From the NCBI RefSeq assembly GCF_030814695.1, contig NZ_JAUSVL010000001.1:3818227-3882226 (forward strand): a DNA stretch of 64,000 bases, given 5' to 3'. Both the position numbers and the translations under genes were made by a program. Positions 7,951 through 17,326 of this stretch are shown one piece after another. This DNA comes from Oligosphaera ethanolica. GTDB lineage: Bacteria; Verrucomicrobiota; Lentisphaeria; Oligosphaerales; Oligosphaeraceae. The notes under the pieces are model-generated. The model had not been told where the DNA came from and searched no databases. It was given only the letters and a program-made list of their open reading frames with translations. The number at the start of each line of letters is the position of its first letter. The first letter of the stretch is position 1.

Positions 7951-8391
7951 ATGAGCGACAAGAAGATCAAGATTCTCTTTCTTTGTACGGGCAACAGCTG
8001 CCGGAGTCAGATGGCGGAAGGGTGGGCGCGCGCGTTGAAGCGTGCGACTATCGAGCCCTATTCAGCCGGGATTGAAAAGCACGGCATGAATCCCTACGCC
8101 ATGAAAGTGATGGGCGAGGCCGGGGTGGACATCTCTGGTCAGCATTCCAAGTTGCTGGCTGAGCTGGCTGGAGTGGTTTTTGACGTCGTGGTGACGGTCT
8201 GCGGCCATGCCAATGAGCAGTGCCCATGGTTTCCGGGCAAGACCAAGGTGGTGCATGTCGGGTTTGAAGATCCGCCGGCCCTGGCCAAGGCGTGCCGGAC
8301 CGAAGAGGAAAAGCTCGCAGTGTACCGCCGGGTGCGGGATGAGATCAGGGCTTTTGTGGAAAGCCTGCCCGAGGCCCTGGCGGAACTTTGA
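7951..8391 (+). CDS. arsC: Arsenate reductase, thioredoxin-coupled
   Basis: 146 residues with the low-molecular-weight phosphatase fold. The P-loop is CTGNSCRS with nucleophile Cys12 and Arg18. The redox relay cysteines Cys84 and Cys91 lie in VCGHANEQCPWF, as in the pI258-type enzyme. It reduces arsenate to arsenite for export. The C-terminal YRRVRDEIRAFV helix is typical. The enzyme would take electrons from thioredoxin. It sits between the small Cys protein and acr3. A ribosome binding site AAAGGAC precedes the ATG. Confidence 0.9.
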   Translation: MSDKKIKILFLCTGNSCRSQMAEGWARALKRATIEPYSAGIEKHGMNPYAMKVMGEAGVDISGQHSKLLAELAGVVFDVVVTVCGHANEQCPWFPGKTKVVHVGFEDPPALAKACRTEEEKLAVYRRVRDEIRAFVESLPEALAEL

Positions 8392-8519
8392 GTGCGGGAC
8401 ACTGGGCGGCGCAGTACGGTGCGGCAGCGACGACAGCGGCGTAAGGCCGTGGCAGGCTGATGAATGACGGCGGCGATGTGACGACTTACAGACACAACAA
8501 CAGAAAGACGACATTGCGT

Positions 8520-9569
8520 ATGAGCAAAAGTAACGCGGGCATAAGTTTTTTTGAGAAGTATTTGACGGTGTGGGTGGCGCTGTGCATGCTTGCGGGCGTC
8601 TTGATCGGGCAGTTTTTGCCGGGCATACCGGCGTTTCTCGGTCGTTTTGAGTATTACCAGGTGTCGGTGCCGGTTGCGGTGTTGATTTGGTTGATGATCT
8701 ACCCCATGATGATGAAGGTGGATTTTGAGAGCGTGCGCAACGTCGGCAAGAATCCCAAAGGGCTGTTTGTGACCTGGGTGGTGAATTGGCTGATCAAGCC
8801 CTTTAGCATGTATGGGATTGCGGCGCTGTTTTTTTACGTGATTTTCAAGCGCTGGATAGCGCCGGACTTGGCGCGGGACTACCTGGCCGGCGCGGTACTG
8901 CTGGGTGCGGCGCCCTGCACGGCGATGGTTTTCGTCTGGAGTCACCTGACCAAGGGCAATCCGGCCTACACGGTGGTGCAGGTGGCCACCAACGACCTGA
9001 TCATCTTGGTCGCGTTCATTCCGATCGTCAAATTTTTGCTAGGCCTGTCGGACGTGTCGGTGCCATGGAGCACGCTGGTACTGTCCGTGCTGCTGTTCGT
9101 GGTCATACCGCTGGCTGGTGGTGTGCTGACGCGGGTGGGGATCGTCCGGAAAAAAGGCCTGGATTATTTTCAGAACACGTTTTTGCCGAAGTTTAACCAC
9201 ATCACTATAGGCGGCTTACTGTTGACGCTGGTGATCATCTTCTCGTTTCAGGGTCAGGTAATCATCAACAACCCGCTGCACATTGTGTTGATTGCCGTGC
9301 CGCTGATTTTGCAGACCTTTCTGATTTTCTTTATCGCCTATGGTTCATGCAGCTGCTTGAAACTGTCCCATGACATTGCCGCGCCGGCGGGCATGATTGG
9401 CGCGTCGAACTTTTTTGAGTTGTCGGTAGCGGTGGCGATAGCGGTTTTCGGTACGGCTTCGCCGGTGGCGCTGGCGACCATCGTGGGCGTCTTGGTGGAA
9501 GTGCCGGTGATGCTGATCCTGGTGCGCTTCTCCAACCGGACCACGGGGTGGTTTCCACGTAAGCCGTGA
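8520..9569 (+). CDS. acr3: ACR3-family arsenite efflux permease
   Basis: 349 residues with about ten membrane segments, an inner-membrane arsenite exporter of the Acr3 (BASS superfamily) type rather than ArsB. The conserved segment GAAPCTAMVFVWS holds the essential transport cysteine, and the second half carries GASNFFELSVAVA, a family hallmark. The frame is open from 8460, but the ATG at 8520 gives the normal N terminus (SFFEKYLTVWVAL). Neither start has a strong ribosome binding site. It is last in the operon. No arsR is visible within the window on either side. Confidence 0.9.
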   Translation: MSKSNAGISFFEKYLTVWVALCMLAGVLIGQFLPGIPAFLGRFEYYQVSVPVAVLIWLMIYPMMMKVDFESVRNVGKNPKGLFVTWVVNWLIKPFSMYGIAALFFYVIFKRWIAPDLARDYLAGAVLLGAAPCTAMVFVWSHLTKGNPAYTVVQVATNDLIILVAFIPIVKFLLGLSDVSVPWSTLVLSVLLFVVIPLAGGVLTRVGIVRKKGLDYFQNTFLPKFNHITIGGLLLTLVIIFSFQGQVIINNPLHIVLIAVPLILQTFLIFFIAYGSCSCLKLSHDIAAPAGMIGASNFFELSVAVAIAVFGTASPVALATIVGVLVEVPVMLILVRFSNRTTGWFPRKP

Positions 9570-9664
9570 GGGAGACTGGTCGCTACGCAGGCAGGTGCCG
9601 TGTGTCGGTGGGCGGTACCCGACTTGGGCGGCAGCTTTGTCCAAGTGAAGATAAAATCATGGGT

Positions 9665-9852
9665 AATGTGCGAAATCTTGTGATAAAAAGAGAGACTTGA
9701 CACAGTAGTTCTGAAGCCTTTCTCAGCGCCTACGGGGCAAATTCATGCATAAACACCTGATAAGGAGTTTATTGTAAAGAAGCCTTTCGCAAAAGAAGAG
9801 TTTCGGTCACATTGGCGCCAGTACAAGTGTTCATCACAAGATTTCGCACATT
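9665..9852. repeat. 188-bp element with perfect 20-bp inverted ends
   Basis: AATGTGCGAAATCTTGTGAT (9665-9684) is repeated exactly in inverted orientation at 9833-9852. The 148-bp interior is AT-richer than its surroundings and has no coding capacity; AGAAGCCTTTC-like strings occur twice inside. Structure and size fit a MITE. No second copy was seen in this window. Confidence 0.6.
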
Positions 9853-9896
9853 AACTAATCATGTCGTTAGGCAACATTTCTTTCTCAAAAAGGCTA

Positions 9897-10252
9897 TAAG
9901 GAGCTGTTCGATAATAACCTTTACGACTATACCCACGCCCGCTGAAGGCGTCCATCCTCGCGAAAGCAGCCTGCAAGGGTGCGATAGTGCAAGCAAGAAA
10001 GGTGAGTTCCATTGCCCCTTTGGCCCCAGTCAGCTGCGCCGACTGGGACCAAAGGGGCCGAGGAACACGGCCTTAGTAGACGCTTTACCCAGGGCGGCGC
10101 ACGCTTTCAGCGTGCTTGCCCTGGGCTAATATGTATCGCGCTTTCAGCGCGTCTGCCGCTTTGCGGCGTGGGAAATATTGACCGGTGGCAAGGCTTTTCG
10201 GCAAAGAGCGTTTGCGTTGAAAAGTGTAAACGTAATTAATGAACGACTCCTA
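9897..10252. mobile_element. Non-autonomous TIR element C, copy 1
   Basis: The left end TAAGGAGCTGTTCGATAAT and the right end read in reverse, TAGGAGTCGTTCATTAAT, form imperfect terminal inverted repeats bounded by TA. The interior holds the repeat-B hairpins (TTGCCCCTTTGGCCCCAGTC..., then CCCAGGGC...GCCCTGGG, then CGCGCTTTCAGCGCG). A second copy with the same ends lies at 49401-49823. No transposase inside. The TA borders suggest mobilisation by an IS630/mariner-like enzyme, which is inference. Confidence 0.6.
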
Positions 10253-10368
10253 AGGGATTCGCTGGTGGGTCATGCGGTATATTGTTGGCTGTGAATAAAG
10301 CATGTGCAGAGCATGCAAGTCATGGCATAGAAAGCCGGCGAAGAGATTTTACACGCGCTATAACGGGA

Positions 10369-11718
10369 ATGAGTATGAAAACGACGAAATGGCGAGCAGG
10401 GGGGGCTTTTTGGGGAGTAGTCTTTTTGTATCTAGCAGCCGTGATGTGCGCAACGGGCGCTGACGAGCGGCCTATTGGCATGAGCTTGTCGGAGGCTATT
10501 GAGCTGGCGCTGAAGCACAACCCCGAGTTGTCGGCGCAGGGCCATGATCTTGGCGTGGCCGAAGCGCGTTACGACGCGGCGTTGGGGCGGCGCCTGCCGG
10601 GGGTGGATGTCGTTGGCACGGCCATGTACTACCAGTATGACCAACGTTTACTGCCGGCGACAGCGAACGGCGAGGCAGGGGCCTTTAGCGACAAGATGCT
10701 GTCCAGCGACATTGTTTTTTCGCTCCCCATTTACACGGGCGGGCGGTTGCAGCGGGAGCAGTCAGCCGCCCGCTTGCTGCGGGCATCGGCGGAACGGCAG
10801 TTGGCGCGTAGTCGCAGTGAGTTGATCTACAACGTCAGCAGCGTGTATTACGGCATCTTAGCCCAGCGGCGGGTGATTGCGTCGCTGGAGTTTTCTCGCG
10901 AGGCTTTGCGCGAGCACAGCAAGCGGGTCCAGGAGATGATTTCGGTGCAGAAAGCCGCTGGGGTGGATCGCTTGCGCATGGACGTTCGCGTTGCGGACTT
11001 GGAGCAGCGGATGGTCTGGGAAAAGAATGTCTTGGCGGTGCAATGTCGGGTGCTGGCCAATCTGCTGGGCCTGCCTGCTGGCAGTCCCCGACGCACGCCC
11101 ATGGGCGAGCTGCCAGAGCTGCCAATGGCAAGTGCCGCGGAGCTGCCGGCGTTGGCGGTGGTGCTCGCCAATCGCAGTGACTACCAGGCGGCGCAGGCGG
11201 CGATAGCGGCGCAACGGGAAGCTGTGGCGGCAGCTTCGGCGGGGCATTTGCCCACGGTGACCGTGCAGGGCAGTTATGGCCGTCGCCTTGCCGTTGAGTC
11301 GTCGGATCGCCGCAGTGGCCTGGATAGCACGACGGACATGGGCTGGGGCGGCGTGGTTTTCAATGTGCCGGTGTTTGCTGGCGGGCAAGTGTCCGCTCGC
11401 GTGCGTGAGGAACGCGCGCGGTTGGCCGCTGCGGAAGAACGTTTGCGCAAATTGGCGTTGCAGATTGAGCTGGAGTTGGAAACCGCCAGCCTGAATATCC
11501 AGTCTGCGCGCGAGCGCCTGGAGGCTTTGGCGAAGACCAGTGAACAGGCGCAGGAAAGTCTGCGCATCGAGCGTGAAAAATACGAATTGGGCAAGGGGTC
11601 CATTACGGACGTACTGGATGCTCAAACGGCGTTGTTGGATACTGAGACCGCGATGAGCCGGGCGTTGGCGGACTACCACACGGCCCGGGCACAATTGGCC
11701 TTGGCGAAGGGAGAATGA
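10369..11718 (+). CDS. TolC-family outer membrane efflux protein
   Basis: 449 residues. A signal peptide is visible (basic MKTTKWR, hydrophobic GVVFLYLAAVMCA). The mature protein has two repeats of the outer membrane efflux protein fold, with long heptad-rich helices (SAAEQLARSRSELIYNV and RERLEALAKTSEQAQESL) that build the periplasmic tunnel. LSEAIELALKHNPEL at the N terminus is the typical family start. It forms the outer membrane channel of the tripartite pump encoded by the next two genes, 2 bp downstream. Translation may start at 10369 or at 10375; the frame is open further upstream without support. Confidence 0.88.
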   Translation: MSMKTTKWRAGGAFWGVVFLYLAAVMCATGADERPIGMSLSEAIELALKHNPELSAQGHDLGVAEARYDAALGRRLPGVDVVGTAMYYQYDQRLLPATANGEAGAFSDKMLSSDIVFSLPIYTGGRLQREQSAARLLRASAERQLARSRSELIYNVSSVYYGILAQRRVIASLEFSREALREHSKRVQEMISVQKAAGVDRLRMDVRVADLEQRMVWEKNVLAVQCRVLANLLGLPAGSPRRTPMGELPELPMASAAELPALAVVLANRSDYQAAQAAIAAQREAVAAASAGHLPTVTVQGSYGRRLAVESSDRRSGLDSTTDMGWGGVVFNVPVFAGGQVSARVREERARLAAAEERLRKLALQIELELETASLNIQSARERLEALAKTSEQAQESLRIEREKYELGKGSITDVLDAQTALLDTETAMSRALADYHTARAQLALAKGE

Positions 11719-11719
11719 C

Positions 11720-13045
11720 ATGACTGCGACGATAGGTAAAGTGCTGTTTGTTGTTGGGATGGGTGTCGCCATGCTGTTTTTGGGTGCTTGTGGCCGCGAC
11801 GGTGTGGCCACGCCGGGTGCTGGCAAAGCGCCGAAGGCGCCAGTGGTGAACGTCATCACTCTCCGGGAAGAGCCGCTGGTGCAGTGGCTGGCCCTGACGG
11901 GAACGGTGGTGGCCACGAACGCGGTGCAGATTAGCGCGACCATTGAAGGGCCTATCGCCTACTGTCCCTGGCGGGAGGGCGATGCCGTCAAAGAGGGTGA
12001 GAAACTACTGGAGATTGACCGACCGATCTATCGCCGGGAGGTGGCAGCAGCGCAGGCGGCGCTGGCCGTGGCACGGGCGAAGTTGGCGGACCTCAAGGCT
12101 GGCGCCCGCGAAGAAGAAATTGCCCAGGCCAACGCCATGGTGACGCAGCTGGAGGAAAACAGCGTTTTTGCCAAAAGCGATTTGGGCCGCATCGAACAGA
12201 TGGTTGCCAGTGGTTCGCTGCCTGGTGAAGCGCGGGATAAGGCTCGGGTGGCGTATGTGAAAAGCACGACCGATCTTAGCGCCGCCAAAGAGCGCTTGCT
12301 GATGTTGCAACGGGGACCGACCGCGACGGCGCTGGCGGTGCAGGACGCGTTGGTGGAAGAGGCTGCGGCGCGCTTGGCGCGGGCGGAAGCCACGGCGGCG
12401 GAGTGTGTCATCACGGCGCCTTTCAGCGGCGTGGTCACTCAGGTGCATATCCGCCCTGGTGACCTGGCCACTGCCAAGGCGCCCCTGTTGGACATGATGG
12501 CGCCGTCGTCGCAGGTGGTGCGTTTCAGTATTCCCGAAAGCTACGCGCAGTTGTTGCAACCTGGTGCTGCCTGCCGTCTGCGTTTTGACGCCTTGCCGGG
12601 AGAGCGTTTTGACTCGCGCCTAACGATGCTTTATCCGGAATTGGACCGTGTCACCCGCAGCCGTCTGGCGGAAGCGGCCATTCCGGCCAAGGCGGCCGTG
12701 GTTCCGGGCATGTTCGTCCGCGTGGACATTGCCGCGCGCGAAATGCCTGTAGCATTGACGGTACCGGACCGGGCTTTGCTTTCGCAACCTAACGGTGGGA
12801 TGCTGGTGTACGTGGTCAGTGATGGCGTTGCCAAGCGCCGGCCGGTGACCATTGCCCTGGAAGGCGATGGCATTGTGGCCCTGGCCTCGGGCGTTCGCGT
12901 TGGTGAGCAGGTTGTCGTGCGCGGCCACGAAATGCTCAAAGATGGCGCGAAGGTGCAGGTCGCCGGTGCCGGCGCTGCGGGAAACGGCGGCAAGCAGCCG
13001 GGTGCGGCCGGTGAATGCAGGGTCAAGCAGGAGCAGGCACAGTGA
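11720..13045 (+). CDS. RND efflux periplasmic adaptor lipoprotein
   Basis: 441 residues. The N terminus is a lipoprotein signal with lipobox LGAC near residue 25, so it is probably anchored in the inner membrane and faces the periplasm. A biotinyl-lipoyl domain is split by a coiled-coil hairpin (about 105-230), followed by a beta-barrel and membrane-proximal domain, the usual membrane fusion protein order. It bridges the RND pump and the TolC channel. The stop codon overlaps the GTG start of the pump gene (GTGA), so translation is coupled. Confidence 0.88.
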   Translation: MTATIGKVLFVVGMGVAMLFLGACGRDGVATPGAGKAPKAPVVNVITLREEPLVQWLALTGTVVATNAVQISATIEGPIAYCPWREGDAVKEGEKLLEIDRPIYRREVAAAQAALAVARAKLADLKAGAREEEIAQANAMVTQLEENSVFAKSDLGRIEQMVASGSLPGEARDKARVAYVKSTTDLSAAKERLLMLQRGPTATALAVQDALVEEAAARLARAEATAAECVITAPFSGVVTQVHIRPGDLATAKAPLLDMMAPSSQVVRFSIPESYAQLLQPGAACRLRFDALPGERFDSRLTMLYPELDRVTRSRLAEAAIPAKAAVVPGMFVRVDIAAREMPVALTVPDRALLSQPNGGMLVYVVSDGVAKRRPVTIALEGDGIVALASGVRVGEQVVVRGHEMLKDGAKVQVAGAGAAGNGGKQPGAAGECRVKQEQAQ

Positions 13046-16000
13046 AGATCACGCAAGTTACTCTGGCGCGGCCAGTGGCCGTGGGTGTCCTGGTTTTAGC
13101 CACTGCGGTGATCGGCTGGTTTTCGCTGACCCGGATTGATGTCGATTACCTGCCGGACATCAACTATCCAATGGTGAAGATCCACATCTGGTGGCGTGGC
13201 GCGACGCCCGAGGAGATTGAGACGCAGATTGCCGATCCCATTGAGCGCGCCATGTCCACGGTGGAAAATCTCGACTACCTGGATGCATCCTGCATTGAGG
13301 GCATGTACACCCTGCTGGTGAATTTTCGTTATGGGGTGGATGTTGATATTGCCTACCAGGACGTCTTGGCCGCGATGGGTCGCGCCAATCGCCAGCTACC
13401 CACGGACATGGAGGCGCCTCTGATTATCAAGGCCGATCCATCGCAGTTGCCGGTGATGGAATTGACGATATCCTCTTCTGATCGCAGTCTAGTCTGGTTG
13501 CGCGAATGGGCTGACAAGTGGCTGGTCGAACGGCTTAATACGGTGCCGGGCACTGCCGGCGCGGAGGTTGTTGGTGGCGTGGAACGTGAGATTCGCGTGC
13601 ATTTGGACCCGCAGCGCCTGGCGGCGTACAGTCTGACCCCGGAAAAAGTCGCCGCTGCGCTACGGGGTGACAACCGCCAGACTTTCGCGGGGCGGGTGAC
13701 GGTTGAAAACCGCGAACTGATAGCGCGTACCATGGGCGAGTTCGAAAGTCTGGACGAAATTCGGCAGGTGGCTCTCTGTCGTGGTCCAAACGGTGAGTTG
13801 GTCACCATTCAGGACCTCGCCGAAGTTTCGGACGCGCATACGGAGATGCGGGTGATCACGCGCTTTAATGGTCAGTCCTGCGTGAAAATCAATGTATTGA
13901 AGCAGGCCGAGGCGAACACCGTGAAGGTCGCGGGCGCTGTCCAGGCCAAATTGGCGGCATTGGCATCGGAGATACCGCCGGACATTGCCTTTGGGGTGGT
14001 TGAAAATCAAGGCGACTACGTGCTTGGTGCCATCAAGAGCGTACGCGATTCGGCGATTTTGGCCGCCATTCTGGTGGTGTTGGTCATTTATCTTTTTCTG
14101 GGCCATTGGCGGCAGGTCGCCATCATGCTGGTGGTACTGCCGTTGATTCTGCTGGCGAATTTCTTTGTGATGAAGAGCGCGGGTTTTTCGCTCAACTTGT
14201 TTTCACTGGGCGGGTTGGTTGTTGCCTTGGGTGTGTTGCTGGACAACTCGACGGTCGTGTTGGAGAATATCACGCGGCTGCTGGCGAAGAAGCCCGCTGC
14301 GGACGGCGGTGGTGGCGAGCATCCGGCGCTGGTGGCAGTGCGGCAGGTCGGTCCGGCTATTGTGGCTGCGACCGTGAGTTTTCTGGCTTTGTTTCTGCCG
14401 TTTTTGTTTATTCCGGGGATGGCGTCCCTGCTCTTTCATGAGTTGGTGTTGACGGTGGCGAGCATTGTCGTCATATCGTTGCTATTTGCGGTGACTCTCA
14501 CGCCATTTTTGGCGAGTCGCTGGCTGAAGGCGGACGCTCGGCCAGGGGCGGCGGCGCGTTTGTTCGCGGCGTTGGTGGACTGGCTCACCGGCGTCTATGG
14601 GTGGCTGTTGGGCTGGTGCCTGCGCTGGCGCTATCTGACTGTGCTGGCTTTCGCGGCCGTGCTGGCCATGGCAGTTATCGGTGCCAAGCGACTCGGTACG
14701 GAATTTTTTCCTGAGCTTGATGATGGCCGGGTGATGGTGAAGGTCAAGATGCCCAGTGGCACGTCGGTTGCGGAAACGGATCGCGTGCTGGCCAAGATCG
14801 AAGAACAGGTGAAGGGCCTTCCTGACGTGCGGAGCGTTTTCACCATGGCGGGCGGGCGCATTTGGGGTCTGGCCACCTATGAGATCGCCAATGAGGGCGA
14901 GGTCAATATTTTACTGAAGCCGAAGGCCGAGCGTCGTATGAGCACGGCGGAGTTTGTGCAGCATATTCGGCCGATGGTGAACAAACTGCAAGTGCCTGGT
15001 GCCAAGATGCCGGTGATGCAGATGAAGGTCAAGGGCATTCGCCAGATTGGCGTGCAGGCTGTCGAGGTCAAGGTGCAGGGCACGGATGTGCAGGACATGT
15101 ACGCCTTTGCACGGGCGCTGGCCAGCGGGATGAGCGACGACCCCAGCCTGGTCAACGTGAATATCTCCATGGACATGACCAAGCCAGAATATCGCGTATA
15201 TATCGACCGCGCGCGCGCTTCTGCTTTGCAGATACCGGTGGAGCGGGTCGCCACGACGCTGCGGACGTTGGTGACTGGACTGGTGGCGACGGAATTTCGC
15301 GAGGGCAGCGAGTACTACGATATTCGCGTGATGGTCCCCGAACCACGCCTGAACAGCCGCGAGGACCTGGCGGCGCTGGTCGTTGATGTTCAAGACGGCC
15401 AGCCCATCTATGTGCGCGATATCGCGGAGATTAGGCGTTCGGTCGGTCCCGTGGAAATTACCCGTGAGAACCAAGTCAAGCAGATCATTGTTCGCGCGGA
15501 TCCGGCCGATGGTGTGAAACTCAATCACGCCATTGCCCAGGCCGAGGCGTTGGCGGCCTCTCTGCCCAAAGTGCCCGGGCTATCGACTGCCTTGGGCGGG
15601 CAAGCCCAGATGATGGCGGAAAACACCCGGACCATGGGCTTGTTGCTGGCCTTTGCGGCCTTTTTCGCCTTTGCCGTCCTGGCGATTCAGTTTGAGAATG
15701 TCCGTCTGCCGGCGGTGATTTTTGTGAGTTTGCCGATTTGTCTGGGCGGCATGGTCTTTGGCTTGATGGTCGGGGGCATGTCCTTTGGGGCGACGGTGGC
15801 GATCGGCGTATTCATTGTCATATCCGCTGCCGTCAATGACGGTGTGCTCCTGCTGGAACTGGCCGAGGAGCTCCGTCGGGAGGCGGGCCAATCGGCGTTG
15901 CCGGCGGTGTTGGCAGCGGCGAAAGCGCGGCTGCGGCCGCGGGTGATGACTACGGTCAGCACCATTGCCGGGTTTATCCCGCTGGCTCTCAATATGGGCG

Positions 16001-16140
16001 AAGGCGGTGATTTGCTGCAGCCCATGGCGGTTGCGGCCATTGGTGGGCTGCTGCTGGAAATTGTCACCGCGCTGTTTCTGATGCCTGCGCTCTACGTGTT
16101 TTTCGCCCCCAGGGACCGCCGTCAGCCATTGCCCGCGTGA
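13042..16140 (+). CDS. RND-family efflux permease
   Basis: 1032 residues, full length for an HAE1/AcrB-like proton-driven pump in the inner membrane. The first membrane helix follows TLARPVAVGVLVL; PDINYPMVKI and ATPEEIETQIADPIE are classic RND N-terminal motifs. TM4 carries the paired acidic proton-relay site at GVLLDNSTVVLEN. The two halves each have six membrane segments and large periplasmic loops. The GTG start at 13042 is chosen because AGGAG sits nine bases upstream and it overlaps the adaptor stop by 4 bp. The substrate is unknown; no local regulator gene is present. Confidence 0.92.
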   Translation: MKITQVTLARPVAVGVLVLATAVIGWFSLTRIDVDYLPDINYPMVKIHIWWRGATPEEIETQIADPIERAMSTVENLDYLDASCIEGMYTLLVNFRYGVDVDIAYQDVLAAMGRANRQLPTDMEAPLIIKADPSQLPVMELTISSSDRSLVWLREWADKWLVERLNTVPGTAGAEVVGGVEREIRVHLDPQRLAAYSLTPEKVAAALRGDNRQTFAGRVTVENRELIARTMGEFESLDEIRQVALCRGPNGELVTIQDLAEVSDAHTEMRVITRFNGQSCVKINVLKQAEANTVKVAGAVQAKLAALASEIPPDIAFGVVENQGDYVLGAIKSVRDSAILAAILVVLVIYLFLGHWRQVAIMLVVLPLILLANFFVMKSAGFSLNLFSLGGLVVALGVLLDNSTVVLENITRLLAKKPAADGGGGEHPALVAVRQVGPAIVAATVSFLALFLPFLFIPGMASLLFHELVLTVASIVVISLLFAVTLTPFLASRWLKADARPGAAARLFAALVDWLTGVYGWLLGWCLRWRYLTVLAFAAVLAMAVIGAKRLGTEFFPELDDGRVMVKVKMPSGTSVAETDRVLAKIEEQVKGLPDVRSVFTMAGGRIWGLATYEIANEGEVNILLKPKAERRMSTAEFVQHIRPMVNKLQVPGAKMPVMQMKVKGIRQIGVQAVEVKVQGTDVQDMYAFARALASGMSDDPSLVNVNISMDMTKPEYRVYIDRARASALQIPVERVATTLRTLVTGLVATEFREGSEYYDIRVMVPEPRLNSREDLAALVVDVQDGQPIYVRDIAEIRRSVGPVEITRENQVKQIIVRADPADGVKLNHAIAQAEALAASLPKVPGLSTALGGQAQMMAENTRTMGLLLAFAAFFAFAVLAIQFENVRLPAVIFVSLPICLGGMVFGLMVGGMSFGATVAIGVFIVISAAVNDGVLLLELAEELRREAGQSALPAVLAAAKARLRPRVMTTVSTIAGFIPLALNMGEGGDLLQPMAVAAIGGLLLEIVTALFLMPALYVFFAPRDRRQPLPA

Positions 16141-16156
16141 TGGTGGGCGCGGCGGC

Positions 16157-17146
16157 CTAGCGGGCGTTGCGCCAGGCGTTGATGATGCGGTCGAAGGTGG
16201 TGTCGATGGCGGCGCTGACGGTTTGGCGGGCCGGGTCGGCCTTGAACCAGGCGGCGGCTTCGCGGACGCCGTCACGGAAGGGGATGCGGCATTGGAAGTC
16301 GGGGACGAGGCGTTTGATCTTGGCGCAGTCGAAGACGGCCGGTGAGCTCTTGTCGCCCTTGAATTTAGCGGTCATGTCGGGATCGACGTGGCAGATGAAG
16401 TCGGTGGGGATGTATTCAATGTCGACGTTGTCGACACCGATGGCGAGGCGGATTTCGTCGACAATTTGGTTCCAGGTGAGGACGGCGTCGCCGGTAATCT
16501 GGATGGCTTCGCCGATGGCCGCGCTGAGGCCGCAGAGGCCGGCAAAACCGACGGCGAAATCGCGGGTGTGGGTGAGGGTCCAGAGGCCCTGGCCGTCGTC
16601 GTGAATAAAGATAGGGCGTTTATCTTCGAGTCGTCGCGCGAAGGTATAGCCGGCGCTGGTGACGGGGTTGGGCAGCCACTGGTGGGAGTAGGTGTGCGAG
16701 GGCCTGACGATGGTGACGGGGAAACCGTGCTCGCGGTGCTGCCGCATGAAGAAGGCCTCGGCGGCGGCTTTGCGCTGGCCGTAGGGCGAGAAGGCGTTGC
16801 CGGTGGGGGCCAGTTCCGTGATGGGCAGGACATGCGCGGGCTTGCTGTAAACGACGACGGTGCTGATGAAGATGTACTGGGCGCAGCGGCCGGCAAAGAG
16901 CTCGGTCATGTCGCGGGCTTCATCCTCGGTGTAGGTCGTGAAGTCGGCGACGACATCGAAGGACTTGTTGGCGAGGGCCTGCTGCAGCGCCGCGCGATCG
17001 TGCCGGTCGGCGACAATGCTCTGATAGGCGGCGGGGACGGGATTGCGCCCGCGGGTGAGGACGCTGATGCGGTGGCCGCGCTGGGCCAGCAGGGCGGCGC
17101 AGTCGGTGGAGATATTGCCGGTGCCGCCGATGAAGAGGATGTTCAT
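16157..17146 (-). CDS. NAD-dependent epimerase/dehydratase family protein
   Basis: 329 residues, extended short-chain dehydrogenase fold. The nucleotide-binding GGTGNIS lies at residues 7-13. The catalytic YxxxK is SPYGQRK near 146, with a Ser/Thr in FISTVVVYS before it. The C-terminal substrate domain includes ITGDAVLTWNQIVDEI, typical of nucleotide-sugar epimerases and chloroplast CSP41-like reductases. The substrate is not determined. It is convergent with the RND pump (16 bp apart) and lies downstream of the DUF6259 gene on the same strand. Confidence 0.82.
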   Translation of the reverse strand: MNILFIGGTGNISTDCAALLAQRGHRISVLTRGRNPVPAAYQSIVADRHDRAALQQALANKSFDVVADFTTYTEDEARDMTELFAGRCAQYIFISTVVVYSKPAHVLPITELAPTGNAFSPYGQRKAAAEAFFMRQHREHGFPVTIVRPSHTYSHQWLPNPVTSAGYTFARRLEDKRPIFIHDDGQGLWTLTHTRDFAVGFAGLCGLSAAIGEAIQITGDAVLTWNQIVDEIRLAIGVDNVDIEYIPTDFICHVDPDMTAKFKGDKSSPAVFDCAKIKRLVPDFQCRIPFRDGVREAAAWFKADPARQTVSAAIDTTFDRIINAWRNAR

Positions 17147-17253
17147 GTCGCGTGTCCTTTGGGAGTGGGGGCGTTGGGTTGCCCCGGGGTGGTAAGTCGC
17201 AGGCCTTCAGTTTGTCTCGATCACGGCGGTGCGATTAGTGTTGCGTCTGTGTG

Positions 17254-17300
17254 CTTTGAACGCCGTCAGCTTGGCGATATTGGCCCCGTGGCGTTCAAAG
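17254..17300. terminator. Stem-loop between DUF6259 and epimerase genes
   Basis: CTTTGAACGCC (17254-17264) pairs perfectly with GGCGTTCAAAG (17290-17300). No clear T-run follows on either strand, so it may be an attenuator or mRNA-stabilising stem rather than a full terminator. Confidence 0.35.
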
Positions 17301-17326
17301 GCACATTTATCGTGCATATATGCTAT

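Noticed and set aside
10858..11943. Minus-strand frame opposite the TolC-family gene
   Set aside because: Composition is that of an antisense shadow; the plus strand holds a conserved operon.
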